From: Mesorhizobium loti | GTDB lineage: Bacteria > Pseudomonadota > Alphaproteobacteria > Rhizobiales > Rhizobiaceae | Reading direction: 5' to 3' | Assembly (NCBI RefSeq): GCF_001510895.1 | Contig: NZ_LPWA01000114.1 | Coordinates: forward strand, 1 to 64,000 | DNA: 64,000 nucleotides | Part shown: positions 27,171 to 37,278 of the stretch, piece by piece | How positions within the stretch are numbered: position 1 is the first letter of the stretch | How the letters are laid out: each line of letters begins with the position of its first letter | Notes under the pieces: generated by a model | Database searches by the model: none | Told to the model about the DNA's origin: nothing | What the model saw: only the letters and a program-made list of their open reading frames with translations | Program-made: the position numbers and the translations under genes

Positions 27171-28280
27171 ATGTCGACCGCGAATCGAGAAGCCCCTCGC
27201 CCTGCCTCCGGCCGTGCCGGCACAAAGAAGGAGCTACCCGAGCATTTCAAGGACTATCGGCACGTCTGGGTTTTCATCGAGCTCGAGCGCGGCCAGGTCC
27301 ATCCCGTATCATTCGAACTGCTCGGTGAAGGCCGCAAGCTCGCCGACAAGCTTGGCGTCGAGCTTGCGGGCATCGTGCTTGGACCGCCCGGAGAGAGCAA
27401 TCAGTCTGCGGTAGCCGAGGCTTTCGCTTATGGCGCCGATCTTGTCTACAACGTTGAGGCGCCGCTACTTGCCGACTATCGCAACGAGCCTTTCACCAAG
27501 GCGATGACGGATCTGGTTGATACCCACAAACCCGAGATCCTGCTTCTCGGGGCGACCACACTCGGCAGGGATCTTGCTGGTTCGGTCGCGACGACCCTGC
27601 AGACAGGGCTCACGGCCGACTGCACCGAACTCGACGTCGATGCCGACGGTTCGCTCGCCGCGACCCGTCCGACTTTCGGCGGTTCGTTGCTATGCACGAT
27701 CTATACGCTCAATTACCGGCCGCAGATGGCGACAGTGCGACCGAGGGTCATGCCCATGCCGCAGCGGATGGATAAGCCGGTCGGGCGTGTCATCCGGCAC
27801 CAGCTATCGGTGGCCGAGGATGACATCATCACCAAAATCCTCGGCTTCCTGCCCGATAGCCAGTCGGGAAAGGCCAATCTTGCCTATGCCGACGTTGTGG
27901 TTGCGGGAGGCCTCGGTCTAGGCGCGGCGGAGAACCTGCAGCTTGTAAAGGATCTCGCGCGAGCAATTGGCGCCGAGCATGGCTGTTCGCGCCCGTTGGT
28001 CCAGAAGGGCTGGCTGTCGGCTGATCGGCAGATCGGCCAAACAGGCAAGACCATCCGGCCGAAGCTTTACATAGCGGCTGGGATTTCCGGCGCCATCCAG
28101 CACCGGGTTGGTGTCGAAGGGGCAGATCTCATCGTGGCTATCAACACCGACCCGAACGCGCCGATTTTCGATTTCGCCCACCTCGGGATCGTCACCGACG
28201 CGATCCGCTTCCTGCCCGCACTGACGGAGGCCTTCACGCGGCGGCTGTCGCCCCACAGTCGCGATAAGCTTGCGAGCTAG
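27171..28280 (+). CDS. fixB: Electron-transfer flavoprotein alpha-type FixB
   Basis: 369 residues, homologous to the ETF alpha subunit and the partner of FixA. The C-terminal FAD-binding half contains VVAGGLGLGAAENLQLV, LYIAAGISGAIQHRVGV and IVAINTDPNAPIFDFAHLGI. AGGAG lies 5 bases before the ATG at 27171, preferred over the adjacent ATG at 27168. It sits 15 bases after fixA and 10 before fixC, so the genes are cotranscribed. Confidence 0.97.
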   Translation: MSTANREAPRPASGRAGTKKELPEHFKDYRHVWVFIELERGQVHPVSFELLGEGRKLADKLGVELAGIVLGPPGESNQSAVAEAFAYGADLVYNVEAPLLADYRNEPFTKAMTDLVDTHKPEILLLGATTLGRDLAGSVATTLQTGLTADCTELDVDADGSLAATRPTFGGSLLCTIYTLNYRPQMATVRPRVMPMPQRMDKPVGRVIRHQLSVAEDDIITKILGFLPDSQSGKANLAYADVVVAGGLGLGAAENLQLVKDLARAIGAEHGCSRPLVQKGWLSADRQIGQTGKTIRPKLYIAAGISGAIQHRVGVEGADLIVAINTDPNAPIFDFAHLGIVTDAIRFLPALTEAFTRRLSPHSRDKLAS

Positions 28281-28290
28281 GGAGCTGGAC

Positions 28291-29598
28291 ATGATCAAGG
28301 AAAAATTCGACGCCATTGTTGTTGGGGCCGGCATGTCCGGAAACGCTGCTGCTTATACCATGGCAAGCCATGGCCTGAAGGTGCTGCAGTTGGAGCGGGG
28401 TGAATATCCGGGCTCCAAGAATGTTCAGGGTGCAATCCTGTACGCGAACATGCTGGAGAAGATCATCCCGGATTTCCGCGATGATGCGCCTCTCGAGCGG
28501 CATTTGGTTGAACAGCGGCTTTGGGTCATGGACGACACCTCCCACACCGGTCTTCACTATCGGTCGGACGACTTCAACGAGGCCAAGCCCAACCGCTATA
28601 CGATCATCCGCGCTCAGTTCGATAAATGGTTTTCGCGTAAGGTGCGCGAGGCCGGCGCGACGGTCCTGTGCGAGACGACCGTGACGGAACTGGTCCGCGA
28701 TGCCAAGGACAAGGTAGTCGGCGTCCGCACCGACCGGGCCGGCGGAGAGATTTTCGCGGACGTTGTCATTCTCGCAGAAGGTGTCTGCGGACTGCTTGGC
28801 ACGCGCGCCGGGCTTCGCGAGATTCCGAAGCCCAGATCCGTGGCGCTCGCCGTCAAGGAAATGCATTTCCTGCCTGAAGAGGTCATAGAGCAGCGGTTCG
28901 GCCTCAAGGCCGGTGAAGGCTGCGTAGTCGAGGCGGTGGGTACGATCTCGCGCAACATGGCCGGGCTTGGCTTCCTTTACACCAACAAGGAGTCGATCTC
29001 ACTGGGCATCGGCTGCCTCGTTTCGGATTTCGCTGCGATGATGGAGAGCCCATATGTCGTACTCGATGCGTTAAAGAACCATCCTTCGATCCGACCGCTG
29101 ATCGCCGGCTCGGAGGTGAAAGAATATGCCGCGCATCTCATTCCCGAGGGTGGCTACAGGGCGATTCCACAGCTGTTTGGCGACGGGTGGGTGGTGGTCG
29201 GCGATGCTGCGCAGTTGAATAACGCCGTCCACCGCGAGGGTTCGAACCTCGCCATGACCTCCGGTCGCATCGCGGCTGAGGCAATCATGCAGGTCAAGAC
29301 TCGCAAGCGGCCGATGACCAAACAGAACCTTGTCCTCTACAAGACCATGCTGGAGAAGTCCTTCGTGATCAAAGATCTGAAGAAATACAAGGACATGCCG
29401 GCCCTGCTCCATACCAATTCCCAAAATTTCTTCACGACCTACCCGCAGTTGATGTCAAAGGCGGCTCAGAACTTCGTGCGGGTCGACGGCATCCCGAAAA
29501 TCGACAAGGAAAAGGCGACCACTGCTGCCGTCATCAAGGCGCGTTCGCGCCTGGGGCTGGTGAGCGATCTGGTCCGCCTGGCATTCGCCTGGCGCTAG
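28291..29598 (+). CDS. fixC: Flavoprotein-quinone oxidoreductase FixC
   Basis: 435 residues, related to ETF-ubiquinone oxidoreductase. It starts with the FAD Rossmann motif VVGAGMSGNAAAYTMA, contains FDKWFSRKVREAGA and a second FAD-contact block GWVVVGDAAQLNNAVHREG, and ends with a helical membrane-facing part. It takes electrons from FixAB and sends one branch to quinone. The start at 28291 follows GGAG. Part of the fixABCX unit. Confidence 0.97.
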   Translation: MIKEKFDAIVVGAGMSGNAAAYTMASHGLKVLQLERGEYPGSKNVQGAILYANMLEKIIPDFRDDAPLERHLVEQRLWVMDDTSHTGLHYRSDDFNEAKPNRYTIIRAQFDKWFSRKVREAGATVLCETTVTELVRDAKDKVVGVRTDRAGGEIFADVVILAEGVCGLLGTRAGLREIPKPRSVALAVKEMHFLPEEVIEQRFGLKAGEGCVVEAVGTISRNMAGLGFLYTNKESISLGIGCLVSDFAAMMESPYVVLDALKNHPSIRPLIAGSEVKEYAAHLIPEGGYRAIPQLFGDGWVVVGDAAQLNNAVHREGSNLAMTSGRIAAEAIMQVKTRKRPMTKQNLVLYKTMLEKSFVIKDLKKYKDMPALLHTNSQNFFTTYPQLMSKAAQNFVRVDGIPKIDKEKATTAAVIKARSRLGLVSDLVRLAFAWR

Positions 29599-29607
29599 GA
29601 GGAAGAG

Positions 29608-29901
29608 ATGACAATCGCAGTGTCACGCATTGAGGAGAAACTTTACCAGAACCGCTACCTGGTCGATCCGGGGCGCCCACATATAAAAGTGCGACCGCAC
29701 CACAAGCCAAGCGCCAACCTGCTCGCGTTGACCCGCGTCTGCCCGGCCCAATGTTATGAATTGAACGACAATGGGCAAGTGGAGATCACCGCCGACGGAT
29801 GCATGGAGTGCGGCACCTGTCGGCTACTGTGCGAGGCCAGTGGTGAGATCGAGTGGAATTATCCGCGCGGCGGCTTCGGTGTCCTCTTCAAGTTCGGATG
29901 A
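29608..29901 (+). CDS. fixX: Ferredoxin-like FixX
   Basis: A 97-residue small iron-sulfur protein completing the FixABCX complex. The cysteines in RVCPAQCYELN and GCMECGTCRLLC bind a 4Fe-4S cluster. It ends with the family-typical WNYPRGGFGVLFKFG. GGAGG lies just before the ATG. It should pass the low-potential electron on towards ferredoxin or flavodoxin and nitrogenase. Confidence 0.97.
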   Translation: MTIAVSRIEEKLYQNRYLVDPGRPHIKVRPHHKPSANLLALTRVCPAQCYELNDNGQVEITADGCMECGTCRLLCEASGEIEWNYPRGGFGVLFKFG

Positions 29902-30064
29902 CCCGCGCACGCGCGCGCCGTTGCCAGAGCGTGCCGATACCTGGAATTGCCGCGATTGTAGCATGACAATTTGCAATTGAGCAGGGGCTCGTGAATACTG
30001 GGATGTCGCGAGTCGAAAGAAGGCGCTTTGGGAGGAAGCACCTTGCAACCCCTGAGGTGTTTCC

Positions 30065-31822
30065 ATGGGTCAGGTAATGCGGGATCGGGTGGACGGAGGG
30101 CTTCGCAACGCCCAGCCACCTGTCAAAGCCATGCACGGCGCAAACATCCCGCTCAGGGGAATCTATGAAATATCCGAGATCCTGACTGCTCCGACGCGGC
30201 TGGAGATCACGCTTGCCAATGTCGTGAACATTCTCTCCTCGTTTGTGCAAATGCGTCATGGAGCAATGGTCGTCCAGGGCGCGGACGGGGAGTTGGAGAT
30301 TGCCGCGACTGCCGGCAACAAACACGCACCTCACTCAGATTGGCGCCGCTTCATACCGCAGGCCGTGGTAGAGCGGATCTTCGCCATGGGGAGGCCGCTC
30401 GTCCTACATGATGTCAGCAAGTCCGAACTATTTCAGGCTGATCTCCAAGCGGCTTCGAGCGGCGCCATCATGCCGGTTGCCTTTATCGCAGTGCCAATAG
30501 AGGCTGAGGACGAAATCCTCGGTACGCTGTCGATCGACCGTGTATGGGACGGTGCCGCCAGCGTGCATTACGACGAAGACGTACGCTTCCTGACAATGGT
30601 CGCCAAGCTTGTCGGCCGAACCATCCGCCTCCATCGCATGCTGGGTACAGATCGTCAGCGGCTTGTTGAGGAGGAACGGAGAGCGGAGAAATCGCTCGAC
30701 GAGAAGGAGACACGTCCTGCGCGCCATTCGCCTGTCAAAATCGATGGGATCATCGGAGAGAGTGCCGCACTCAAGCAGGTTCTTGAAACCGTCACGATCG
30801 TAGCAAGGACCAATTCTACCGTGCTTTTGCGGGGTGAGAGCGGCACCGGCAAGGAATTTTTTGCGCAGGCCATCCATAAGCTTTCGCCTCGCAGCAAGAA
30901 GGCGTTTGTCAAACTGAACTGCGCCGCACTGCCTGAAAGCGTTTTGGAATCGGAGTTGTTTGGGCATGAAAAGGGCGCCTTCACGGGGGCTGTCTCACAG
31001 CGCGCCGGCCGTTTCGAATTAGCGAATGGCGGAACCCTGCTGCTTGACGAAATCGGCGAGATTTCGCCTGCCTTTCAGGCTAAGCTGTTGCGCGTCTTGC
31101 AGGAAGGCGAGTTGGAGCGCGTCGGCGGCACCAGGACGCTAACGGTCGACGTCCGGCTCATATGCGCCACCAACAAGGACCTCGAGACGGCTGTCGTGAA
31201 TGGAGAGTTCAGGGCCGACCTTTACTACCGCATCAATGTGGTGCCAATCATGTTGCCACCGCTCAGAGAGCGGCCCGGCGATATTCCACGTCTTGCGAAG
31301 GCCTTCCTCGATCGATTCAATAGCGAGAACCACCGCGAGCTCGCCTTCGCGCCGTCGGCGCTTGACCTGATTTCGCAATGCTACTTCCCTGGTAACGTGC
31401 GTGAGCTGGAAAACTGCGTGCGAAGGACGGCCACGCTTGCGCGCTCAAGCACGGTCGCCCCTTCAGATTTCGCCTGCCAGAAAGGCCAATGCCTGTCTTC
31501 CCTGCTCTGGAAAGGACGCGATCATTCAAATTGCTCCACTGCCAGCGATGCGTGCGGCCGCGACAGGATGCCGGTTCAATCGCCGCTGGGTGACACGCGC
31601 AGCGCCACCTTCGAGGGCGATCTGGTGCCGGGCAACGCCGGCGATCCGAACGACCTTGGTTGGGGCGCAACAGGCATGCGTGTGACCGATCGCGCCCGCC
31701 TGATCGACGCAATGCAGAAGGCCGGCTGGGTTCAGGCCAAGGCTGGTCGTATCCTCGGCCTCACGCCACGACAGGTCGGCTATGCCCTGCGTCGGCATGG
31801 CATCGAGGTGAAGAAGTTCTAA
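30065..31822 (+). CDS. nifA: Nitrogen-fixation master activator NifA
   Basis: 585 residues: an N-terminal GAF domain (about 40-190), the sigma-54 AAA+ domain (about 220-460) with Walker A GESGTGKEFFAQ, GAFTGA and the Walker B-type LLLDEIGEI, and a C-terminal Fis-type helix-turn-helix (AKAGRILGLTPRQVGYALRR) that reads TGT-N10-ACA. Cysteines follow C-X11-C-X19-C-X4-C from QCYFPGN through CQKGQC, the pattern that makes rhizobial NifA directly oxygen-sensitive. It lies 163 bases after fixX with no clear promoter of its own, so it is probably read from the fixA promoter, giving positive feedback. Confidence 0.97.
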   Translation: MGQVMRDRVDGGLRNAQPPVKAMHGANIPLRGIYEISEILTAPTRLEITLANVVNILSSFVQMRHGAMVVQGADGELEIAATAGNKHAPHSDWRRFIPQAVVERIFAMGRPLVLHDVSKSELFQADLQAASSGAIMPVAFIAVPIEAEDEILGTLSIDRVWDGAASVHYDEDVRFLTMVAKLVGRTIRLHRMLGTDRQRLVEEERRAEKSLDEKETRPARHSPVKIDGIIGESAALKQVLETVTIVARTNSTVLLRGESGTGKEFFAQAIHKLSPRSKKAFVKLNCAALPESVLESELFGHEKGAFTGAVSQRAGRFELANGGTLLLDEIGEISPAFQAKLLRVLQEGELERVGGTRTLTVDVRLICATNKDLETAVVNGEFRADLYYRINVVPIMLPPLRERPGDIPRLAKAFLDRFNSENHRELAFAPSALDLISQCYFPGNVRELENCVRRTATLARSSTVAPSDFACQKGQCLSSLLWKGRDHSNCSTASDACGRDRMPVQSPLGDTRSATFEGDLVPGNAGDPNDLGWGATGMRVTDRARLIDAMQKAGWVQAKAGRILGLTPRQVGYALRRHGIEVKKF

Positions 31823-31919
31823 ACGCCTGCGACGTCAAACATCAGGCCTCCTCGTGCTTCTTGTGAGTGGTGCCTTTCAGACGCCGCTCGCCGGTTCAAG
31901 TCGCAAGCCCGACAAAAAT

Positions 31920-31935
31920 TGTGACGTAGCGAACA
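31920..31935. promoter_or_regulatory. NifA upstream activator site for nifB
   Basis: TGTGACGTAGCGAACA is an exact TGT-N10-ACA, about 55 bases before the -24/-12 promoter of nifB. Confidence 0.85.
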
Positions 31936-31989
31936 GGCGGAATCGCACATGAAAGTCGACATCTTGAACTGAAACTGCCTTTTTCGAGC

Positions 31990-32004
31990 TGGCACTACTT
32001 TTGC
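31990..32004 (+). promoter_or_regulatory. Sigma-54 promoter of nifB
   Basis: TGGCACTACTTTTGC is a near-perfect -24/-12 element with correct spacing, 41 bases before the nifB start. Confidence 0.92.
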
Positions 32005-32044
32005 GAATTGAACTGCGACGTCCACCCACGAACGGAGCCGTTCA

Positions 32045-33526
32045 ATGTCCGTACCGGCGATTTCGCTTGAGAGTTTGGTCAGTACCAAATCCTTCGACCA
32101 GTTATTGACGAGGGCGAAATCCGCCGGCTGCGCATCTTCATCCTGCGGCTCGTCCGCAAAGCCGGACGAGATGGATTCCGCTTTGTGGCAGAAGATCAGT
32201 GACCATCCATGCTATTCCGAAGAGGCGCACCATTATTTCGCGCGCATGCATGTGGCGGTCGCGCCAGCCTGCAACATCCAGTGCAACTACTGCAATCGCA
32301 AATATGATTGCGCCAATGAAAGCCGGCCTGGAGTCGTCTCGGAAAAGCTGACCCCAGACCAGGCGCTACGCAAGGTGATCGCGGTCGCCAACGAAGTGCC
32401 CCAGCTTTCCGTGCTCGGCATCGCCGGACCGGGCGACGCCTGTTACGACTGGGACAAGACAAAGGCGACTTTGGAACGCGTCGCCAGGGAAATCCGCGAC
32501 ATCAAGCTGTGCATCTCTACCAACGGGCTCGCGCTACCGGATCATGTCGCCGAGCTTGCTGACATGAATGTCGATCACGTGACAATCACCATCAACATGG
32601 TCGACCCCGAAATCGGCGCAAAGATCTATCCCTGGATCTTTTACAACCATCGCCGCCACACCGGCATCGACGCTGCCAGGATCTTGCACGAGCGGCAGAT
32701 GTTGGGCCTGGAGATGCTGACCGCGCGCGGCATCCTCACCAAGATCAATTCGGTGATGATCCCCGGCGTCAACGACGAACACCTGATCGAGGTCAATAAA
32801 TGGGTTAAGGAGCGCGGCGCGTTCCTGCACAATGTCGTGCCGCTGATTTCCGACCCGGCGCACGGTACGCATTTCGGCCTGACCGGGCAGCGCGCCCCAA
32901 CGGCCTTGGAACTGAAGACGGTTCAAGATCGCCTCGAAGGTGGCGTCAAGCTGATGCGACATTGCCGGCAGTGCCGGGCCGACGCTGTCGGCCTGCTTGG
33001 CGAGGATCGTGGCCAGGAATTCACGATCGACCAGGTTTCGGATGACATCACCTACGACGCCAGCAAACGCAAGGCCTATCGCGAGGTGGTCGCGCGCGAG
33101 CGCGGCGATCACGTGGCGGCCAAGAGCCAAGCGGTCGCGGCCGTCAAGGCAGCGGGTTCCGGCGAAACACTCGTCATCGCTGTAGCGACCAAGGGCGGCG
33201 GCCGGATCAACGAGCATTTCGGCCATTCGAAGGAATTCCAGGTTTATGAGGCCTCTCAGGGAGGGATCAGCTTCATCGGGCATCGCAAGGTCGAGCAGTA
33301 TTGCCAAGGCGGCCGAGGCGCGGACACCACCCTCGACGGCGTCGTAGCTGCGCTCAAAGGCGTCGACATCGTTCTGTGCGCCAAAATCGGAGATTGCCCC
33401 AAGGATCAGCTCGCCGAAGCTGGAATCCGGGCAATGGACGTTTATGGCTACGACTACATCGAGACCGCTATCGGCGCGCTTTACGCCGCCGAGTTTGGGA
33501 GCGAAGCACTGGCGGCGACGGCTTGA
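32045..33526 (+). CDS. nifB: FeMo-cofactor biosynthesis radical-SAM protein NifB
   Basis: 493 residues. The radical-SAM domain carries CNIQCNYCNRKYDCANESRP, with the CX3CX2C cluster that cleaves S-adenosylmethionine. The C-terminal part (from GSGETLVIAVATKGGGRINE) is the NifX/NafY-like cofactor-binding domain. NifB turns iron-sulfur clusters into the carbide-containing NifB-co, the core of FeMo-co. Its own NifA site and sigma-54 promoter precede it. fdxN, nifZ, nifT and a SIR2-like gene follow on the same strand. Confidence 0.97.
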   Translation: MSVPAISLESLVSTKSFDQLLTRAKSAGCASSSCGSSAKPDEMDSALWQKISDHPCYSEEAHHYFARMHVAVAPACNIQCNYCNRKYDCANESRPGVVSEKLTPDQALRKVIAVANEVPQLSVLGIAGPGDACYDWDKTKATLERVAREIRDIKLCISTNGLALPDHVAELADMNVDHVTITINMVDPEIGAKIYPWIFYNHRRHTGIDAARILHERQMLGLEMLTARGILTKINSVMIPGVNDEHLIEVNKWVKERGAFLHNVVPLISDPAHGTHFGLTGQRAPTALELKTVQDRLEGGVKLMRHCRQCRADAVGLLGEDRGQEFTIDQVSDDITYDASKRKAYREVVARERGDHVAAKSQAVAAVKAAGSGETLVIAVATKGGGRINEHFGHSKEFQVYEASQGGISFIGHRKVEQYCQGGRGADTTLDGVVAALKGVDIVLCAKIGDCPKDQLAEAGIRAMDVYGYDYIETAIGALYAAEFGSEALAATA

Positions 33527-33560
33527 GCGTCTCGTCCCCAACCGAATCAGGAGTTGAGAA

Positions 33561-33755
33561 ATGGCCTTCAAGATCGTCGCCTCGCAATGCACGCAATGCG
33601 GTGCCTGCGAGTTCGAATGTCCCTCGAGCGCGATCAAGTTCAAGGGTGAGACCTACGTGATCGATCCGGAACAATGCACCGAATGCAAGGGGGCCTTCGA
33701 AACCCAGCAATGCGCATCGGTATGCCCGGTGCCGAAGACCTGCGTTCCCGCCTAA
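33561..33755 (+). CDS. fdxN: 2[4Fe-4S] ferredoxin FdxN
   Basis: 64 residues with two cluster motifs, CTQCGACEFECPSSAI and CTECKGAFETQQCASVCP; the longer second loop is typical of nif-associated ferredoxins. It is an electron donor for nitrogenase or for NifB maturation chemistry. GGAG precedes the ATG. It lies 34 bases after nifB and is cotranscribed with it. Confidence 0.96.
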   Translation: MAFKIVASQCTQCGACEFECPSSAIKFKGETYVIDPEQCTECKGAFETQQCASVCPVPKTCVPA

Positions 33756-33854
33756 CCTTTAGTCGGGTCAGTGGCACGGTCGTTTCGCTTCCGGAGAACG
33801 CCATGACCTCCTTTGTTGACATACTGCAGCCGCAGGAAAGGAAGGTAGGTAGGG

Positions 33855-34163
33855 ATGGGCCTCGGACGCGAACAGGAGGTCGAGATCCGCAAGCCTCCAC
33901 GATTTATGCCGGGCGAGCGGGTCCGCGCCACACGCCACGTAAAGAATGACGGCACCTATCCCGGTAGCGAGATAGGAGCAAACCTCGTGCGGAAGGGCGA
34001 TGAAGGCTATGTCCGCGACATCGGCACCTTTCTCCAACAGTTCTACATCTATGCGGTCGAATGGCTCGATCGCGGCACCGTCGTTGGCATGCGCACCCAC
34101 GAACTGATCAGCCTCGAGAAATCCGGGGATCCTTGCAGCGCCGAAATCACTTGTGGTCACTAA
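33855..34163 (+). CDS. nifZ: NifZ
   Basis: A 102-residue NifZ with the family blocks RFMPGERVRATRHVKNDGTY, GDEGYVRDIGTFLQQF and YAVEWLDRGTVVGMR. NifZ helps form the second P-cluster of the MoFe protein. AGGAAAGGAAGG upstream supports the start. It lies 99 bases after fdxN and 15 before nifT. Confidence 0.95.
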   Translation: MGLGREQEVEIRKPPRFMPGERVRATRHVKNDGTYPGSEIGANLVRKGDEGYVRDIGTFLQQFYIYAVEWLDRGTVVGMRTHELISLEKSGDPCSAEITCGH

Positions 34164-34178
34164 CAAGGGAACAGCCCG

Positions 34179-34391
34179 ATGAAGGTTATGATCCGCAAGA
34201 CCGACGCCGGCCTATCGGCGTATGTGCCCAAGAAGGATCTCGAAGAGCCGATCATCGGCTTCGAGAATGAAGAGCTATGGGGAGGGTCCATAACGCTCAG
34301 GAACGGCTGGCGGCTCGTCCTGCCCGACCTTCCGCGAGATACACCTTTGCCGATCACCGTCGAGGCAAGGAAGATTTCCGACGAGGATTGA
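34179..34391 (+). CDS. nifT: NifT/FixU small protein
   Basis: 70 residues, starting MKVMIRKTDAGLSAYVPKKD and containing WGGSITLRNGWRLVLPDL, the NifT/FixU family. It is regularly found beside nifZ in nif clusters. Its function is poorly known and deletions have mild effects. Same strand and close spacing place it in the nifB unit. Confidence 0.95.
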   Translation: MKVMIRKTDAGLSAYVPKKDLEEPIIGFENEELWGGSITLRNGWRLVLPDLPRDTPLPITVEARKISDED

Positions 34392-34432
34392 TGCCGCAGG
34401 TCGGCACCTGAGAGCGTCAACGGGAAACGAGC

Positions 34433-35317
34433 ATGAATAAGATCCTGGCCTTGGGCCATCTCATGATCAATCGGGACAGTCATGCCGCAAAGCAGCTTAA
34501 ACTGCTGAAGAAGGCACTCTGCGCCGATGAGATCATCCCGTATCTGGGTCCCGACCTGCTTCGGCTTAGGTATGGGGAACCACCGGTACCCCACACGCCG
34601 CAAGCCGTTGCCGCAGCATTCAACGCGCGGGCGCCTGCTCCTTCCAAGATTCGCACCAATATGTGGTCGGTCGCTCAATTCATCGAGCAGCGCCGGCATC
34701 GGCGGACGCTCCAAGCCTGGATGGCTGAGATATTCGCAGGGCCGGCGGCGCCGACCGTTTTCCATGCCTGGCTCGCGACACTTCCTCTCTCGCTAATCGT
34801 CGATAGCTGGTACGACGGCGCCATGCGCGCGGCCCTCATAGACACAGGCCGCACCGATGTCGTCGAAATTCAAGGCGTCACGCGGGCGGACGCAATTGGC
34901 GACGTTTGGACGAAAACGTACGATTTGTCTGGAATGGAACTCCAACCAGACTCGACGGCAACGACGGTCCTCTATGCGCCGCACGGCACTATCAAGCCGG
35001 CGGCAAACTTCCTTATCGCAGATTCGGATTACGTCGAAGCCCTAACCGAAATCGATATCCAGACTCCGATCCCTCGAGCCGTGAAGGAACGGCGCACCAA
35101 GCGCGGCTTCTTCTTCTTCGGCTGCCGGTTCGACGACCAGATGCTGCGCACCTACGCCAGACAGGTCATCAAGCGCTCAAGCGGCCCGCACTTCGCGGTT
35201 ATTGATTCGGCAACGCTGACCAAAAACGAACGCCGCTTCCTTGCAGCAAACGCAATCACGGTCATAGACATGCCGGCAGGCGAAGCCGCGGCCCAACTGG
35301 TTGGGACAGGCGTATAG
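34433..35317 (+). CDS. SIR2-like domain protein in the nif operon
   Basis: 294 residues. The start of the fold, ALCADEIIPYLGPDLLRL, resembles the nucleotide-binding loop of SIR2-like (SIR2_2) proteins, and the later IVDSWYDGAMRAALI and RGFFFFGCRFDDQMLRTY fit that family. It could bind NAD and act as a deacylase or NADase, but I cannot see a confirmed catalytic histidine. It begins 42 bases after nifT and is followed 20 bases later by an ABC exporter gene, all on one strand. It is therefore likely NifA-controlled. Its role in nitrogen fixation is unknown to me. Confidence 0.75.
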   Translation: MNKILALGHLMINRDSHAAKQLKLLKKALCADEIIPYLGPDLLRLRYGEPPVPHTPQAVAAAFNARAPAPSKIRTNMWSVAQFIEQRRHRRTLQAWMAEIFAGPAAPTVFHAWLATLPLSLIVDSWYDGAMRAALIDTGRTDVVEIQGVTRADAIGDVWTKTYDLSGMELQPDSTATTVLYAPHGTIKPAANFLIADSDYVEALTEIDIQTPIPRAVKERRTKRGFFFFGCRFDDQMLRTYARQVIKRSSGPHFAVIDSATLTKNERRFLAANAITVIDMPAGEAAAQLVGTGV

Positions 35318-35337
35318 CAGATGATGGCCAGCTTTGC

Positions 35338-37274
35338 ATGTCATGGACATTTGATGGGGGCGTCGTGCGCCTCAAGGCCCTCCAACCAGCCCAATATCAC
35401 TGGAATGCACCCCCGAACAGTAGGGCTGTCCGCGGCGTGACGAAGTCCGGGAATTCGCTCGCGAATGGAGAAGCGGCCGGTTCGGTCCAGGCTCTGAGCA
35501 CGATCGCCCGCATTACCCGGATGAATTTGCGGCACCCGTGGCAGGTCACCGTGGCTATCGGCTCGACACTGGTTGCGGTATCGCTCCAATTGCTCATCCC
35601 CGAGCTCCTCGGCCAGGCCATCGACCAGACCCAGACAGCCATCGGCGGGGGTGTCAGCGGAGCGGCGGCGCAAGAGGAGCTGCGGGCCTCGGCGCTCCTG
35701 CTGCTTGCCATTAGCGTGCTGCGCGGCCTGTTCACGCTGGCTCAGAACTATCTTGCCGAAGCGGTCGGACATCACGTCGCGTATGAACTGCGGGTCGCTT
35801 TTTATGAGAAGATCCAGCGGCTCAGCTTTTCTTTTCACGACCAGGCGCATTCAGCCGATCTGATCATGATCGGCATGCTCGATCTGGAAGGCGTGCGTAT
35901 GTACTTCTCTGCCGCTCTGGTTCGCGCCGTCCTGCTCGTCATGTTGATCGGGTTCGGCGCCCACATGCTGATTTCCATCAATCTGGTTCTTGGTCTCCTC
36001 GCGCTGAGCTTTGTGCCCTTCGTCGGATGGCGCTCATCAATCACACAGCTCAAGCTGCGCGCCACCTGGCTTGACCTGCAGGAGCGGCTTTGCGTCCTCA
36101 GCCGTGTAATGGAAGAAAATCTCACCGGCATCCGGGTTGTCCGCGCGTTTGCAGCGCAGGCCTACGAGATGCTGAAGTTCGACCGCGCATCGAAGAGTGC
36201 GCTTGGCCTCATGCACGAACGGGCCAAGATTTACGTGCGCAATGTTTCCGCGATGAATTTCTCGTTCTTTTTCGCCATGGGGCTGGTTCTGTGGATCGGC
36301 GGCAACAAAGTCATCGCAGGCGAAATCAGCGTCGGAAAACTTGCCACGTTCCTCACCTTTATGACCATCCTCCAGATGCCGGTTCGCCAGATAGGCTTGA
36401 TAGTCGATGCTTCGCCCGAGCCTCGACATGCGGTTCGCGCCTGTTCGGGTTGCTCGACCTGGATATCGCGATCAAGGACGCAGCAGACGCCAAACCGCTC
36501 GAGATCAGCGAGGGCACCTTGCGCTTCGACGATGTTTCATTCGCCTATCCGGACACCGAGAGCCGCCCAATTCTGAAGAATATCAGTTTTGAAGCCCGCA
36601 AGAGCGAAACGATTGCAATTGTCGGCCCGCCCGGCTCGGGCAAGTCGACGATAGCTCATCTGATCCCTCGTTTTTACGACGTCGCAAGCGGCGTCGTTAC
36701 GCTTGACGGCCAGGATATCCGCGAGGTCACCCTGGCCACGCTTCGCAGAGCCGTCGCGGTCGTGCAGCAGGATGCATTCGTTTTCACCACGACGATCGAA
36801 AACAACATCGCCTACGGCGATCCCTGGGCCAACGCACAGCGGATCGAGCGCGCAAGCGAGTCGGCTCAGCTTCACGACTACATTCTCCGGCTGCCGGCCG
36901 GTTACAAAACGGTGGTGCGTGAGCGCGGCCTATCCCTGTCGGGCGGCCAGCGTCAGCGCCTGGCGATAGCTCGCACGATGATGCTGCGCCCGTCGGTTAT
37001 CATATTCGACGACTCGACTGCCGCGATCGATGCCGCCACAGAACAGCGCGTTCGCTCCGCGATGCGACTCTTTGCCAAGGACCGCGTGACCATCATCATC
37101 GGCCACCGGCTGAGTTCGCTCATGCATGCCGACGCAATCCTGTTTATCGAGAACGGCGAGATTGTCGAGCGTGGCACTCATGAAGACCTTCTGGCGAAGG
37201 GCGGACGCTACAAGGCCCTCTACAATCTCCAAGTGCGCGCATTTGATGACATGCAGCCCAACCAAGAGGGGTGA
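35338..37274 (+). pseudogene. ABC exporter half-transporter, frameshifted (degenerate ATPase site)
   Basis: The first frame (35338 on) gives a six-helix exporter membrane domain (from MNLRHPWQVTVAIGSTLVAV to QMPVRQIGLIVDA). The second frame to 37274 gives the ATPase domain with Walker A GPPGSGKST, signature LSLSGGQRQRLAIAR and Walker B region IIFDDSTAAID. The break is near 36410, where GATGCTTCGCC lacks one base to continue as DAFARAST. The catalytic glutamate position is Asp (FDDST), so this is the degenerate half of a heterodimer. The other half follows 4 bases later. Non-functional as written, unless the deletion is a sequencing error. Confidence 0.85.
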
Positions 37275-37278
37275 GCTG